Positions 36,901-45,733 of a stretch of 64,000 nt of DNA are shown here, in pieces (within the stretch, counting starts at the first letter, position 1; each line of letters starts with the position of its first letter). Source of the DNA: Myxococcales bacterium (GTDB lineage Bacteria > Myxococcota > Polyangia > Nannocystales > Nannocystaceae); NCBI GenBank assembly GCA_016793465.1, contig JAEUJW010000052.1, positions 62,001-126,000 on the forward strand, written 5' to 3'. Below the pieces are notes generated by a model that did no database searches, was not told the DNA's origin, and worked only from the letters and a program-made list of their open reading frames with translations. A program made the position numbers and the translations under genes.

Positions 36901-38421
36901 TACGAGGCGCTCGCCCACGACGGCGACCTCGCGGCCGCGCTGGCCGCCATGGCCAGCTACGAGCAGGCCCTGCGCCTCGGCGACGCCCTGCGCATCGCCC
37001 ACAAGCTGCTGGCCCGCGACGACCTCCCGCCGGGCGCGCGCGCCGACTGCGAGCGGGCGGTCGACCGCCTGGCCCCCGCGGTCGAGCGCCGCGACGCCGT
37101 CGAGCTGCGCTTCGACCGCCCGCTCGACCACGCCTGGCACGTCGAGCGGCCCTCGCTGCTCCACCTCGACCGCGTGCGCGGCGCGCTCACCGTCGACGCC
37201 TTCGCCGACAGCGGCGACCTCATGACCCTGCCGATCGAGCTCTCGGGCGGCCCGCTGATCGTCGAGTTCGAACTCGAGGTCGAGCGCGCCGAGTGGGCCG
37301 CCCAGCTCGACGTCACCGTCCGCCGCGAGGCCACCGGCGACCTGTTCGAGCTCGGCGTCGCCGCGGGCGGCGGCGGCGGCTACCTGCGCCGCTACAGCAT
37401 CTTCACCTCGCCCGAGTCGTACGGCCGCCACGAGTTCGGCCCGCGCGCCACCGACAGCCCGCGGGCGACCACCCGCCACGTCCTCGCCGCCCGCCTCCTC
37501 CCGGAGCAGCGCATGATCGACATCGAGGAGCGCGGCGACCACCCCGAGCGCCGCAGCTTCCCGCTCGAGCAGCAGCTGTCCCCCGGCCCCGCGACCCTCG
37601 CCCTGCGCTCGACCGACAGCCCCGGCATGGGCGCCCAGCACCTGCGCGCCCACGTCCGCCGCATCTCGATCGCCGGCGCCCGCCTGGCCCCGCCGGCCGG
37701 CTCGACCGCCCACGACGCCGTCGCCCGCCTCATGGTCGCCAACCGCTGGCACGAGGCCATGGCCGCCCTCACCCCCGAGCACGACCCGCTGTGGCGCGTG
37801 CTCGTCGCCCACGAGCTCGGCCGCTCGACCGAGGCCGCCGCGGCCCTCGCGACCGTCTCGCCCGACGACCCGCGCCACCGCCTCCGCCTGCGCCAGCACC
37901 TGCGCGCGCGCCCGGTCGAGATCCTCCCGCTGCTGCGCGCCGCCTACGGCCCGCGCTACGCCGCGCTGGTCCGCGAGGCCCTGGCCACCGCCACGCACAT
38001 GCACCTCGACGCCGAGCTGCAGCAGATCTGGCTGCGCGTCGGCGCCGACATCGAGAGCCTGCCCGCCGAGACCCCGGACGATCTCGACACCAAGGCCGCG
38101 CTGCTGACGATGCGCGGCCAGGCCTGGCAGGCCCTCGGCGACCTCGACGAAGCCGCCGCCGACCTCGACGCCGCCGCCGCCCTGCGCACCGCCGCCGCCG
38201 CCGAGCGCGACGACCCCCTCGCCGACCTCGAGCTGCGCCGCGCCGAGATCGCCGCCACCCGCGGCCGCCTCGACGACGCCCTCGCCGCCGCCGAACGTGC
38301 CCTCGCCCGCGCCACCTCGCCGAGCTTCATGGCCGAGCGCCTGCGCCTCGCCGCCGCGCTGGCCGGCGTGCAGCAAGACCCCCGCTGGCGCCGCCTGCTC
38401 GCCGCCCACGCCGGCGACTGA
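33988..38421 (+). CDS. Giant Ser/Thr protein kinase with extracytoplasmic FG-GAP repeats
   Basis: A 1477-residue transmembrane kinase. The kinase domain spans about 41-315: glycine loop GAGGMGV (50-56), ATP-binding K72, catalytic HRD at 165-167, DFG at 185 and activation-loop GTLPYMAPEQ. A membrane helix lies at about 329-347. Outside, after a helical stretch, FG-GAP/VCBS repeats carry the calcium-like motif DxDGDG (DLEGDGRMELAVG, DLDGDGRREFYVG, DFDGDGRDELAVA, DLDGDGLDDIIAR, DFDGDPAAELLVD). A concanavalin-like section and TPR-type repeats complete the protein. All kinase residues are intact. TAGAGT lies 11 nt before ATG 33988. FG-GAP domains bind partners or sugars, so it probably senses an external ligand. 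Confidence 0.92.
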   Translation: MDDRDPPLWSEVTLRPDSAGAPTARSGEPDVPVGDMPGLIGRFRVDAELGAGGMGVVYAAYDPELDRRVAIKLMYAEPDDARARRSQALLLREAQALAKISHPNIVAIHDIGVYAGQVFVAMEYVSGRTLRRWRDDTPRGWQDIVAVFVQAGRGLVAAHAVGLVHRDVKPDNILVGDDGRVRVADFGVARYNAPDELDAVTEQSGVRPLATVAGRGALIGTLPYMAPEQHVNDGVGPHSDQYSFCVALYEALHGMRPFHGDSPAALVAQIRIGDPLRSPAPHKHPAWLEEAVLRGLSARPEDRWPSMQALLDVLTLEREAQRARRWRRALLAALAISGAVALLLGGRAYQAYRARALAEQAAAERLKVVAAGIDRLLAAGRRAEAEDALRAFVGEPEHRASRAAVDAWLLWADRMAAAGDRKATLTAVVEAYTGLAERDPREPAIFLRIAELFRERWQFHELATLARHAGERWPQAVATPTWSGLRADAAAALRDVDGLLAEVDGGDAGPDHEATAPLLRALNAVTLADAEGYGAYPLDLEGDGRMELAVGAIRGADQSIVLHRMDAGLTPIGPLGTRHSLDGSQLNRWPLTRGPGEPAHLVGHRDGVATLYEVAVDDLKPVLAWEDDMPTATAAADLDGDGRREFYVGTGSYTRKLHRITRDEAGAWHRAPALNAIDAVHSDINALAAGDFDGDGRDELAVALGPWRAYEVRVLEAASHGGLQVGARWRLGHVHGLTALRAADGGTLLAITKDNAAASKTAFPPSKPHGEPPGLYVVRRFGDELKPVYHAPLPVPAGAAGIGHVRWLGAGDLDGDGLDDIIARYEMPPGEFASCLLWRQLADGGFAPARLGHVVPEVVGDFDGDPAAELLVDLRDADGSRFAVLGAGGPPLTAAPASRVTAAPSAVADPVLARAWARAEDLVGFGLYSAAAEALERRIPLAQTEADGRAVQRRAAELHSAAGEPARAAAGYEALAHDGDLAAALAAMASYEQALRLGDALRIAHKLLARDDLPPGARADCERAVDRLAPAVERRDAVELRFDRPLDHAWHVERPSLLHLDRVRGALTVDAFADSGDLMTLPIELSGGPLIVEFELEVERAEWAAQLDVTVRREATGDLFELGVAAGGGGGYLRRYSIFTSPESYGRHEFGPRATDSPRATTRHVLAARLLPEQRMIDIEERGDHPERRSFPLEQQLSPGPATLALRSTDSPGMGAQHLRAHVRRISIAGARLAPPAGSTAHDAVARLMVANRWHEAMAALTPEHDPLWRVLVAHELGRSTEAAAALATVSPDDPRHRLRLRQHLRARPVEILPLLRAAYGPRYAALVREALATATHMHLDAELQQIWLRVGADIESLPAETPDDLDTKAALLTMRGQAWQALGDLDEAAADLDAAAALRTAAAAERDDPLADLELRRAEIAATRGRLDDALAAAERALARATSPSFMAERLRLAAALAGVQQDPRWRRLLAAHAGD

Positions 38422-38461
38422 GGCCCCGGGACGCGACCTGTCCCGTGGTACATCCCCCCGC

Positions 38462-39145
38462 GTGCCCCGGCCCTCGCCCCGCCTGTTCGCCGCCCTCCTC
38501 TCGGCCTGCACCGCCGACGCCCCGCCCGCCGCGGACCCCGCCCCGCCCGCCGCGGACCCCGCCCCGCAGCACCTCGCCGACCTCGACGCGGCCGGACGTC
38601 GCGCCCTGTGCGGGCGCATCGTCGCCGTCCAGCGCGGCGCCTGCGACCCCGAGATGCGCAGCTTCGACGTCCCGCTGATCGACCGCTGCGTCGCCGACCA
38701 CCCGCGCTGGTCGTGCCCCACCCTCCGCGTCGACGACTACGAGCGCTGCACGACCACCCGCGACCCCGCCGCCTGCGCCGCCGCCGAGCAGCAGGCCCGC
38801 GCCTGCGCGCTCGACGAGCGCCTGCGCGAGCGCTGCCCGCTGCACGTCGGCTCGGTCGTCGAGGGCGGCCCCGCCGCGCGCGCCGGCCTGGTCGCGGGCG
38901 ACCGCGTGCGCGCCGTCGACGGCGACCCCCTCGGCCACGCCGACCTCCGGCGCCTGCTCGACGTCATCGCCGCCGCCGAGCGACCGCTGCGCCTCACCGT
39001 CGAGTCCGCCGCCGGCACCCGCGACGTCGCCGTTAGCCCCGACAGCGTCGACGGCCGCCGGCGCATCGGCGCCACGTTCACCCCGCCGCCCGCGTGCGCC
39101 GACTTTTTCACGGCCACCGGCCCGCTGCCCTGCCGCGTCGAGTAG
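38462..39145 (+). CDS. PDZ-domain lipoprotein
   Basis: A 227-residue lipoprotein with lipobox LLSAC near residue 15 after VPRPSPRLFAA. A Pro/Ala linker is followed by a Cys-rich section (CGRIVAVQRGAC, CVADHPRWSC, CTTTRDPAAC) and a PDZ domain (about 140-200) with GSVVEGGPAARAGLVAGDRV. No protease domain is attached, so it is likely a peptide-binding adaptor. TACATC lies 7 nt before GTG 38462, separating it from the kinase gene 40 bp upstream; co-expression is still possible. Confidence 0.72.
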   Translation: MPRPSPRLFAALLSACTADAPPAADPAPPAADPAPQHLADLDAAGRRALCGRIVAVQRGACDPEMRSFDVPLIDRCVADHPRWSCPTLRVDDYERCTTTRDPAACAAAEQQARACALDERLRERCPLHVGSVVEGGPAARAGLVAGDRVRAVDGDPLGHADLRRLLDVIAAAERPLRLTVESAAGTRDVAVSPDSVDGRRRIGATFTPPPACADFFTATGPLPCRVE

Positions 39146-39192
39146 CACCACCACCGAACGCGCCGTCGCCGAGGCCGGCGCGCCCCGGGGTG

Positions 39193-39207
39193 TACACTCG
39201 CCCGATG
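39193..39207 (+). promoter_or_regulatory. Leaderless-type -10 hexamer
   Basis: TACACT at 39193-39198 is followed by 6 nt and ATG 39205 of the serine hydrolase gene. Confidence 0.5.
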
Positions 39208-41175
39208 CACGACACCTCGGCCGCGGAACACCGGGCCCTGCGGGCGCGACGACTCGCGCCGCTCGCCGCCTGCCTGACCTTCGCCGCCCTCGCCGCCGCG
39301 CCCGCCGGCGACGCCCCGCTCGCCGCGACGCGCCCGCTCGACGAGCCGACCCTCGTCGCCCACACCGCGGGCGTCGCCCTCGACGTCGCCGCCCCGGCCA
39401 GCCTCGACGAGCTGCGCGCCGAAGTCGCCGCCGTGCTCGCGCGCGAGGGCGTCGCCGGCGTCGGCCTCGCGCTCGTCGACCGCGACGGCGTCGTGTGGTC
39501 CGGCGGCGTCGGCCTGGCCGACCGCGCCAGCGGCCGCCCCGTCGACGCCGACACCCAGTTCCGCGTCGGCTCGATCACCAAGAGCATCGTCGCCCTCGGG
39601 GTGGCCCGCCTGGCCGAGCAGGGCCGCCTCGACCTCGAGCGCCCGCTGTCCGAGACGATGCCGGAGATCGAGCTCGACAACCCGTGGGCCGCGTCCTCGC
39701 CGATCACCCTGGCCCACGCGCTCGAGCACACCGCCGGCTTCGACGACATGCGCTTCAACGAGTACTACGCCGCCGAGGGCACCTCCCCGCGCGACGCCCT
39801 GGCCCTCAACCCGCGCTCGCGCGCCGCCCGCTGGCGCCCCGGCACCCGCATGTCGTACGCCAACCCCGGCTACACCGTCGCCGGCCACGCCATCGAGCTG
39901 GCCACCGGCGAGGCCTGGGACGCCTGGCTCGAGCGCGAGGTGCTCACCCCGCTCGGCATGCCCACGGCGAGGTTCCGCCGCACGCCCGAGCTCGCCGACC
40001 GCCTCGCCACCGGCTACCTCGACCGCGAGCGCGTGGCCCCGTTCCACCCGATCGCCCACGCCCCCGCCGGCTCGCTGCTCGCCTCGCCGCGCGAGCTCGC
40101 CGCGCTCGTGCACTTCTGGCTGGTCCGCGGCGAGGGCACCGACCTCGTCGACCGCGCCACCCTCGCCCGCATCGAGCGCCCCGGCTCGCTCGACCACCGC
40201 GGCCCCGACACCGCCTACGGCCTCGGCAACTACGGCGACGTGCTCCACCCCGCGCGCTCGCGCGGCCACGACGGCGGCATCCACGGCTTCCTGTCCTGCT
40301 ACCGCTACTTCCCCGAGCTCGGCCTCGGCTACGTCATGCTGCTCAACGCCACCCACTCGCCGCGCGCCTACGCCGAGATCCGCGGCCTGCTGTTCGCCCA
40401 CCTCGCCCGCGGCCGCGAGCTGCCCCCGCCGCCGACCGCCCAGCCCGACCCCGAGGCCCTCGCCGCGGCCGCCGGCTTCTATCACTTCGACAACCCGCGC
40501 ATGCAGCTGTTCGGCTTCATCCAGCGCGCCACCGAGGGCATCTCGCTGCGCGCCGACCCGCGCGGCCTCGGCCTCGAGCGGCTCGCCGGCGGCGCCGCCA
40601 CCCTCGTGCCCACCGGCGCCGACGGCTATCGCCTGCCCCACCAGAGCGGCACCAGCGTGCGCCTCACCACCGACCGCGAGGGCCGCCGCGTCGTCGACGC
40701 CGGCATGGCCTACTTCTCCGCCGGCTCGCACACGTTCGCCTGGCTGCGCCTGCGCGCCCTCCAGGCCGCCCTCCTGCTCATCCAGCTGACCCCGCTGTGG
40801 ACCCTCGGCTGGGCCCTGCGCGCCGGCCTGCGCCGCTTCGACGGCCGCGCCCTCGCCCCCGGCGAGCTCGCCCTCCACCTCTGGACCGCCGCCGCCGCCC
40901 TGCTGTTCGCGGTCCTGCCCTCGCTGCTGCTCCTCGTGTTCGAGCTCGAGCGGTTCGCCACCGCCAACCCGTGGAGCATCGGCCTGTGCCTGTGCACGCT
41001 CGCGTTCGCCGCCGCCTCCGCCGGCGCCCTCGCCGAGGCCATCCGCGCCGCCGTCGCCGGCAAGCAGCCCCTGCTCCGCCGCCTGTTCCCCAGCGCCGCC
41101 GCCGTCGCCTGCTTCGGCATGACGCTCTACCTGATCGCCCACGGCATCGTCGGCCTGCGCACCTGGGCCTGGTGA
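39205..41175 (+). CDS. Beta-lactamase-family (class C/DD-peptidase-like) serine hydrolase with C-terminal membrane helices
   Basis: A 656-residue exported hydrolase. Following a hydrophobic N-terminus, the nucleophile motif is S123-I-T-K126 and the second motif Y218-A-N220; HDGGIHGF is the likely third block. These motifs match serine beta-lactamase-related enzymes, most of which are D-aminopeptidases, esterases or peptidoglycan peptidases rather than antibiotic-resistance proteins. The last 170 residues have three or four membrane helices (LLLIQLTPLWTLGWALRAGL, LFAVLPSLLLLVFELE and others), so the enzyme is membrane-bound with the active site in the periplasm. Confidence 0.82.
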   Translation: MHDTSAAEHRALRARRLAPLAACLTFAALAAAPAGDAPLAATRPLDEPTLVAHTAGVALDVAAPASLDELRAEVAAVLAREGVAGVGLALVDRDGVVWSGGVGLADRASGRPVDADTQFRVGSITKSIVALGVARLAEQGRLDLERPLSETMPEIELDNPWAASSPITLAHALEHTAGFDDMRFNEYYAAEGTSPRDALALNPRSRAARWRPGTRMSYANPGYTVAGHAIELATGEAWDAWLEREVLTPLGMPTARFRRTPELADRLATGYLDRERVAPFHPIAHAPAGSLLASPRELAALVHFWLVRGEGTDLVDRATLARIERPGSLDHRGPDTAYGLGNYGDVLHPARSRGHDGGIHGFLSCYRYFPELGLGYVMLLNATHSPRAYAEIRGLLFAHLARGRELPPPPTAQPDPEALAAAAGFYHFDNPRMQLFGFIQRATEGISLRADPRGLGLERLAGGAATLVPTGADGYRLPHQSGTSVRLTTDREGRRVVDAGMAYFSAGSHTFAWLRLRALQAALLLIQLTPLWTLGWALRAGLRRFDGRALAPGELALHLWTAAAALLFAVLPSLLLLVFELERFATANPWSIGLCLCTLAFAAASAGALAEAIRAAVAGKQPLLRRLFPSAAAVACFGMTLYLIAHGIVGLRTWAW

Positions 41176-41494
41176 CCGCCGCCGCCGCCAGCACCACGTC
41201 GTCACCTCCTGCCTGACCCGCGCGGCGAGACACAATCTGGTCCGAAGGCCAGGTCATACGCCACGCGAACCCGGCCGGGGGTGGACCGTAAACGATCCTC
41301 GGCGACCTCGCGCTCGGGGGTGAGCCGTCGACTGTCGCATGCGTGCGCTCGTCGAGCGTCACCCTGCCCTTCGCTTCCGCAGCGCCGTGCGATCTTGCGG
41401 TGCTCGTCGCCCCTCGTCCGTTCGCCGGGCGATCGCAAGGCGCCACCGCCTGCCTGACCTTCCCGCCTCCGCAGCGCCGTGTTACCACCCGGTC
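41176..41494. other. 319-bp gap without a gene
   Basis: No convincing coding region or RNA is visible. The GC content is slightly lower near 41220-41300. Its right end holds TACCAC 6 nt before GTG 41495, probably the promoter of the next gene. Confidence 0.4.
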
Positions 41495-42244
41495 GTGGGA
41501 CTCTTCGACTTTCGCTGCCCGATCTCCGGGCTCTCGCTGCGCGCCGCCCCGGCCGTCCACGTCGCCCTGATCGAGGCGACGCCCGGCGCCTGGCGCCCGC
41601 TGTCGCTCCCGCTCGTCGGCCGATACGACCGCGGCGGATCGATCGACGGGTTTCGCCCCGACTTCCGCACCGACCTCCTGGTCGCCGGGTTCGTGCGCTG
41701 CGTCAAGGCCGGCCGCGTCGCCGCCGCCGGCGCCCCCGACGAGTACGCCGCCTTCACCCGCGCCCCCGCCGTCGAGCCGCTGCTCCACCTGTTCGAGCGC
41801 GTCAACACCATGAGCCGCTGGGGCGCGATGCCCTTCACCCTCGACGGCCGGCAGCTGCGCCAGGTCCTCGTCCACGCCGACGTGTTCGCCGCCCTCGCGC
41901 CGCCGCCCGCGCGACCGCAGCCGCCGACCCACGAGGAGCTCGAGCAGCAGCTCGCCCGCTCTCCGCTGGCCGACCAGGGCCGCGAGATCTACGAGGAGGT
42001 CATCATCGCCGCCGATGCGATCCGCGCCGCCGCCTCCTCCGCGCTGACGCAGCTCGACCGCTTCGACCGCTGGCTGATCGACAGCCACAAGCACTGGTCA
42101 CCGGTCGCCGAGACCGGCCAGTTCTTCCCCTCCGACGACCTGGAGTTCGCCCGCGCCGCTCGCACCCTCCTGGCCGGCTGGCCCGAGCTGCAGGCGGTCG
42201 TCGACCGCGTCGTCGTCCACCTCGAGCGCGTGTGCGCCGAGTGA
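41495..42244 (+). CDS. Uncharacterised soluble protein
   Basis: A 249-residue protein I do not recognise. It begins MGLFDFRCPISGLSLRA, where a CxxSG pattern with a preceding FDF strand resembles other unannotated myxobacterial proteins. There is no signal peptide or membrane segment. The middle has VKAGRVAAAGAPDEYAAF and a helical C-terminal half. GTG 41495 is chosen because of the TAnnnt hexamer upstream and the conserved start; the open frame extends further. Convergent with the haloperoxidase gene. Confidence 0.6.
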   Translation: MGLFDFRCPISGLSLRAAPAVHVALIEATPGAWRPLSLPLVGRYDRGGSIDGFRPDFRTDLLVAGFVRCVKAGRVAAAGAPDEYAAFTRAPAVEPLLHLFERVNTMSRWGAMPFTLDGRQLRQVLVHADVFAALAPPPARPQPPTHEELEQQLARSPLADQGREIYEEVIIAADAIRAAASSALTQLDRFDRWLIDSHKHWSPVAETGQFFPSDDLEFARAARTLLAGWPELQAVVDRVVVHLERVCAE

Positions 42245-42269
42245 CGGCGACGGCCTCTCTCGCCCGCCC

Positions 42270-45119
42270 TCACGGGACCGCCGAGCCGTCGAAGTACGCG
42301 GTGGCCCGGGCGAACGCGTCGACGCCGACGACGCTGCCGAGCTCGCGGCCGACGGCGTCGTCCGGCCACAGGTGGATGCCGCCCCACAGGCGCGACTGAC
42401 CGGCCTGGTCGGCCGCGTCGTAGTAGGTGCCCCACTGCAGCCGCACGTCGCTCGACGGCCCGTCCTCGAAGACCAGGTACGACCCCGCGGGCGCCGTGTA
42501 CTCGCCGAGCCCGCCCGGGAACCACGGGCTCCCGGTCGCCAGCGCCAGCACCTCCGCGCCCGCGCGGCTGAACGTGCTGTGGCCGGAGATGAACCCGGGG
42601 AACGCCGGCGTGACGAAGTTGCGGCGCTGGTACGGCATCCACTCGACCCCGAGGATCCACGCCACGCCGGCCGTCTCGCTCGCGCGGTCGCCCGGCTCGC
42701 CGCGCCACGAGCGGACCGCGATCGCGCCGACGTGGCGCGACAGGTGCGCGTGACGCTCGCCGGGCGCGGCGGTCTCCGCGGTCACGACCTCGACCACGCC
42801 GTCCGCGAGCGGCAGGCCGTCGGGGTGGTAGCTCGGGCCGCCCGGGTCGCTCGACTGGCCGAGGCCGGCCATGTAGCGCACGAGGGAGATCGGGCGGCTC
42901 GCCGTGAACTCGCGCTTGATCCCCCACGCCGTGATGGCGGCGTCGTGCACCGCCCCGTTGAGCGCCAGGTACAGCTTCACGTCCCACTCGAGCGGGTCGA
43001 GCGGCGGGCCCTCGCCGCCCCACGCGCGCGCGAACCCGGGGCTGTCGGTCACGCCGTTCGCCAGGGTGTTCCAGTGCCCCGGCGGCGTCTCCGACTTCGG
43101 GCCGTCGGCCCAGAACTCCGCCAGCACCCGCGCGAAGTCCCCGAGCTTCACCACGTTCGCCGCGTAGGGCGACCCGGTCTCCGGATTGACCGCGTGGCCC
43201 TCGCCGTCGTTCTCGCCGAGCGAGTTGTTGCCGTACGCCCCGGGCGAGATGTCGATCGTCTCCGCGAGCGCCGGGTCGAGCTTGCTGTGCTTGCGCAGCA
43301 CCTCGAGCACCCACTCCTTCATCGCCGGGTCGCTGAAGCGCGGCGGCGGCCCGGGGTCGTGGTACAGCGCCGCGCCCTGCGCCTTGCTCATGGCGAACGG
43401 CGTGACCAGGCCCCAGGTCCCGCCGATGTACTTCTGCACGCCCGCCGGCAGGATGATGCCGTTCTGGGTCGCCGCCTCGGCCAGGTTGAGCAGCTGCCAC
43501 TGCGAGGGGTCGACCAGGTCCGTGCCCGGCTTGTCGACCGTCAGCGGCTTGTTCGGCGACATGTACATCGTCGAGTCGGCGTAGTCGTCGGCCTCGTTGG
43601 CGCCGTCGTCCATGCTCGCGGCGATGATGGTCGCGGCGATGCGGTTGCCGAGCGCCGCGGGGTCGTCGCCGGTCGTGTCGGTGAACGCCGCGTCGTAGCC
43701 GAGCCCGTCCATGAACGCGGCGAAGCACAGCGCGCTGACGGGGCCGCCGGTCTGGGCCTCGTAGCGGTGCAGCAGCAGGTTGTAGGCCGCGTGGCTGATC
43801 GCCTCGGCCCGCGCCGCCGCCCGCTCGTCGGCGTCCGCGACCGCGATCTTGTCGGCGACGAACACGCCGTCGGCCGCGGGGTCGTAGGCGGCCCACGCGT
43901 CCCACATGGCCGCCGAGAGGTGGTACAGGTTGCGCGCGTGCACCCCCGGTCGCGGGATGTCGCGGCGGATCGCCCCGAGGATCTGCTCGTTCCAGCGGCG
44001 CGCGATCGACTTGCCCGGCGCCGGGTCTTCCTGGCCTTCGGGACAGATCGGAGCCGGCGGCGGCGCGTCGGCGGAGGGGATCAGCGCCGGGTCGATCGCC
44101 GCGACCTCACCCGCCGCGCCGACGCCGTGGATCAGCCCGCCGTTGGTCTGCGTGCCCGCCAGCACGTCGCCGCCCGCCGCCCACACCCCGCCGGTCGGGT
44201 CGATCCACACCGCGTGCAGCGACTCGAGGTCGAGGCGCAGCGCCGTGTCGAGCACCTCCCAGCCGCCCGGGCCGCGGCGGTACACCGCGCCGCGCTGACC
44301 CGTGGCGATCTCGAGCCCGCCCTCGACGTCGACCCCCTGTACCAGCAAGAACTCGGTCGGTCCACCCGCCAGCGCGGTCCCGTCGCCCTCGAGGAACACC
44401 CCCTGCTGCCCGCCGCCGACGATCACCACCCCGTCCGCGTCGCCGCTGACCGTGAACAGCAGGCTGTTCGTGCCGCTCGCCACCACCGCGAACCCGTCCC
44501 TCGCGTTGCCGCGCAGGACCACGCCGCCGCCGCCGACCACGTAGACCTCGTCGCCGCCGCGGCCCCACACCTTGAAGAACCCGGGGATGTCGCGGTCGTC
44601 GTTCTGCGGGATCTCGGCCGGCAGCGCGAGCTCCGTCCACGCCTCGCCGTCCCAGTGCCACACGAACCCGTTGCGCCCGGTCACGCTGCCGACCGCGTAC
44701 AGGTCGTCCGGGGCGGCGCCCCACAGGCCGTACACGGTGTGCACGCCGAGGCCCGGGGTCTTCATGCGGGTGAAGCTGCCGTCGTCCTCGAGCCGGAGGA
44801 TCGTGCTGTAGGCGCCGGCCATGAACACCGGCCCGTCGGCGAACGCGTGCACCCACCACAGGTCCCCCCGCGCGCCGGTCGCCAGCCGCTGCCAGGCCTC
44901 GCCGTCCCAGTGCAGCACCAGCGGCCCGGCCCCCTTGTCGGCGCCGACGGCGTACACGTCGCGCTCGCTGCGGCCGGCGACCGACAGCAGCGCCTCCTTC
45001 GCGTGCTCGCCGAGCACGGTCCACTCGGTCGGCGCGGCCAGCCCGGGCTCGTCGCCTCGACAGGCCGCGAGGGTCATGAGGGTCACGAGGCCGAGGCGAC
45101 GAGACAGCGCGCGAGTCAT
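42270..45119 (-). CDS. Lipoprotein: N-terminal propeller fused to vanadium-dependent haloperoxidase
   Basis: A 949-residue lipoprotein with acylation at Cys20 after LMTLAA. Residues about 30-340 form a beta-propeller of repeats like DVYAVGADKGAGPLVLHWDG and DLYAVGSVTGRNGFVWHWDGEAW. From about 375 the vanadium haloperoxidase/PAP2 domain begins (RRWNEQILGAIRRDIPRPGVHARNLYHL) and contains the vanadate site FISGHSTFSRAG with its acid-base histidine near the C-terminus. Vanadium haloperoxidases oxidise halides with peroxide, though many bacterial members are acid phosphatase-like. TAGACT lies 10 nt before ATG 45119. The propeller-haloperoxidase fusion looks unusual. Confidence 0.82.
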   Translation of the reverse strand: MTRALSRRLGLVTLMTLAACRGDEPGLAAPTEWTVLGEHAKEALLSVAGRSERDVYAVGADKGAGPLVLHWDGEAWQRLATGARGDLWWVHAFADGPVFMAGAYSTILRLEDDGSFTRMKTPGLGVHTVYGLWGAAPDDLYAVGSVTGRNGFVWHWDGEAWTELALPAEIPQNDDRDIPGFFKVWGRGGDEVYVVGGGGVVLRGNARDGFAVVASGTNSLLFTVSGDADGVVIVGGGQQGVFLEGDGTALAGGPTEFLLVQGVDVEGGLEIATGQRGAVYRRGPGGWEVLDTALRLDLESLHAVWIDPTGGVWAAGGDVLAGTQTNGGLIHGVGAAGEVAAIDPALIPSADAPPPAPICPEGQEDPAPGKSIARRWNEQILGAIRRDIPRPGVHARNLYHLSAAMWDAWAAYDPAADGVFVADKIAVADADERAAARAEAISHAAYNLLLHRYEAQTGGPVSALCFAAFMDGLGYDAAFTDTTGDDPAALGNRIAATIIAASMDDGANEADDYADSTMYMSPNKPLTVDKPGTDLVDPSQWQLLNLAEAATQNGIILPAGVQKYIGGTWGLVTPFAMSKAQGAALYHDPGPPPRFSDPAMKEWVLEVLRKHSKLDPALAETIDISPGAYGNNSLGENDGEGHAVNPETGSPYAANVVKLGDFARVLAEFWADGPKSETPPGHWNTLANGVTDSPGFARAWGGEGPPLDPLEWDVKLYLALNGAVHDAAITAWGIKREFTASRPISLVRYMAGLGQSSDPGGPSYHPDGLPLADGVVEVVTAETAAPGERHAHLSRHVGAIAVRSWRGEPGDRASETAGVAWILGVEWMPYQRRNFVTPAFPGFISGHSTFSRAGAEVLALATGSPWFPGGLGEYTAPAGSYLVFEDGPSSDVRLQWGTYYDAADQAGQSRLWGGIHLWPDDAVGRELGSVVGVDAFARATAYFDGSAVP

Positions 45120-45733
45120 ACGGCGCGCCAGTCTACCGGATGCGGCGCGCAGGCCCGGGCGCCGCGGGTGCGGCGTTCAGTCGCACACGCGGGCGTGACC
45201 CATGAACGCCGTCGCGCACGCACGACCGCGGCCGCCGCGTCGGCGGCTCGCCGGCGACACGTTCAGCGGCGCACGCCTCTCGCCGCGAGTCCATGGCGGA
45301 CTTCACCGCGGCAGCTCGACCGCCTCGTGCACCGTGCCGCGCACCGGCACCGCGCGCCCTCGCCGACGCCCTCGCCAGCCGCTGACCTCGCGGCCGAGCG
45401 ACCTCGCTGCGCTCGCGGCTCGCTGCCCGCCCTGCCCGTCGACCCGATGACCGACGGCGGGGAGGTCGACGAGTGAGGCGCTGGCGGACGGGTGCGAGGA
45501 CCCCGGCGCCGGGCGCCGAGATTCGCACGGAGCTGCTGGCCGGAGCACGGGTCGATCCGCGGGGACGATGAGGAACATCGGCACCCACGCGCAGCGGACG
45601 CAGCGACGCGTACACCGCGGCCGTCGCTCAAGGGCCGGCGCCCGCTGCGAGACGCCGATGCGGCCGACGACCGGGCGTTCGCCGCGTGCCCTCGCCGCGC
45701 GGATGCGCTATATCGTCGCCCGGAGAATCGGAC
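45120..45733. other. 614-bp gap without a confident gene
   Basis: No gene is supported. On the minus strand a short segment around 45303-45350 ends in protein-like VPVRGTVHEAVELPR, which could be the tail of a decayed gene. Small near-palindromic CGAGCGACCTCGCTGCGCTCG sequences occur at about 45400. The right end carries TATATC and the GGAGAA ribosome site of the next gene. Confidence 0.35.

Noticed and set aside
33673..38721. 1682-codon minus-strand open frame
   Set aside because: It is the antisense shadow of the kinase gene, has no recognisable domain and is dominated by Gly/Ala/Val/Glu.
39205..41175. Beta-lactam resistance gene
   Set aside because: The motifs are those of the wide serine beta-lactamase-related family, the protein has extra membrane helices, and nothing points to antibiotic hydrolysis.
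45303..45584. 93-codon minus-strand ORF with protein-like end VRGTVHEAVELPR
   Set aside because: The upstream part is Arg/Pro/Ser low complexity with no convincing start or family; mentioned only as a possible decayed tail.
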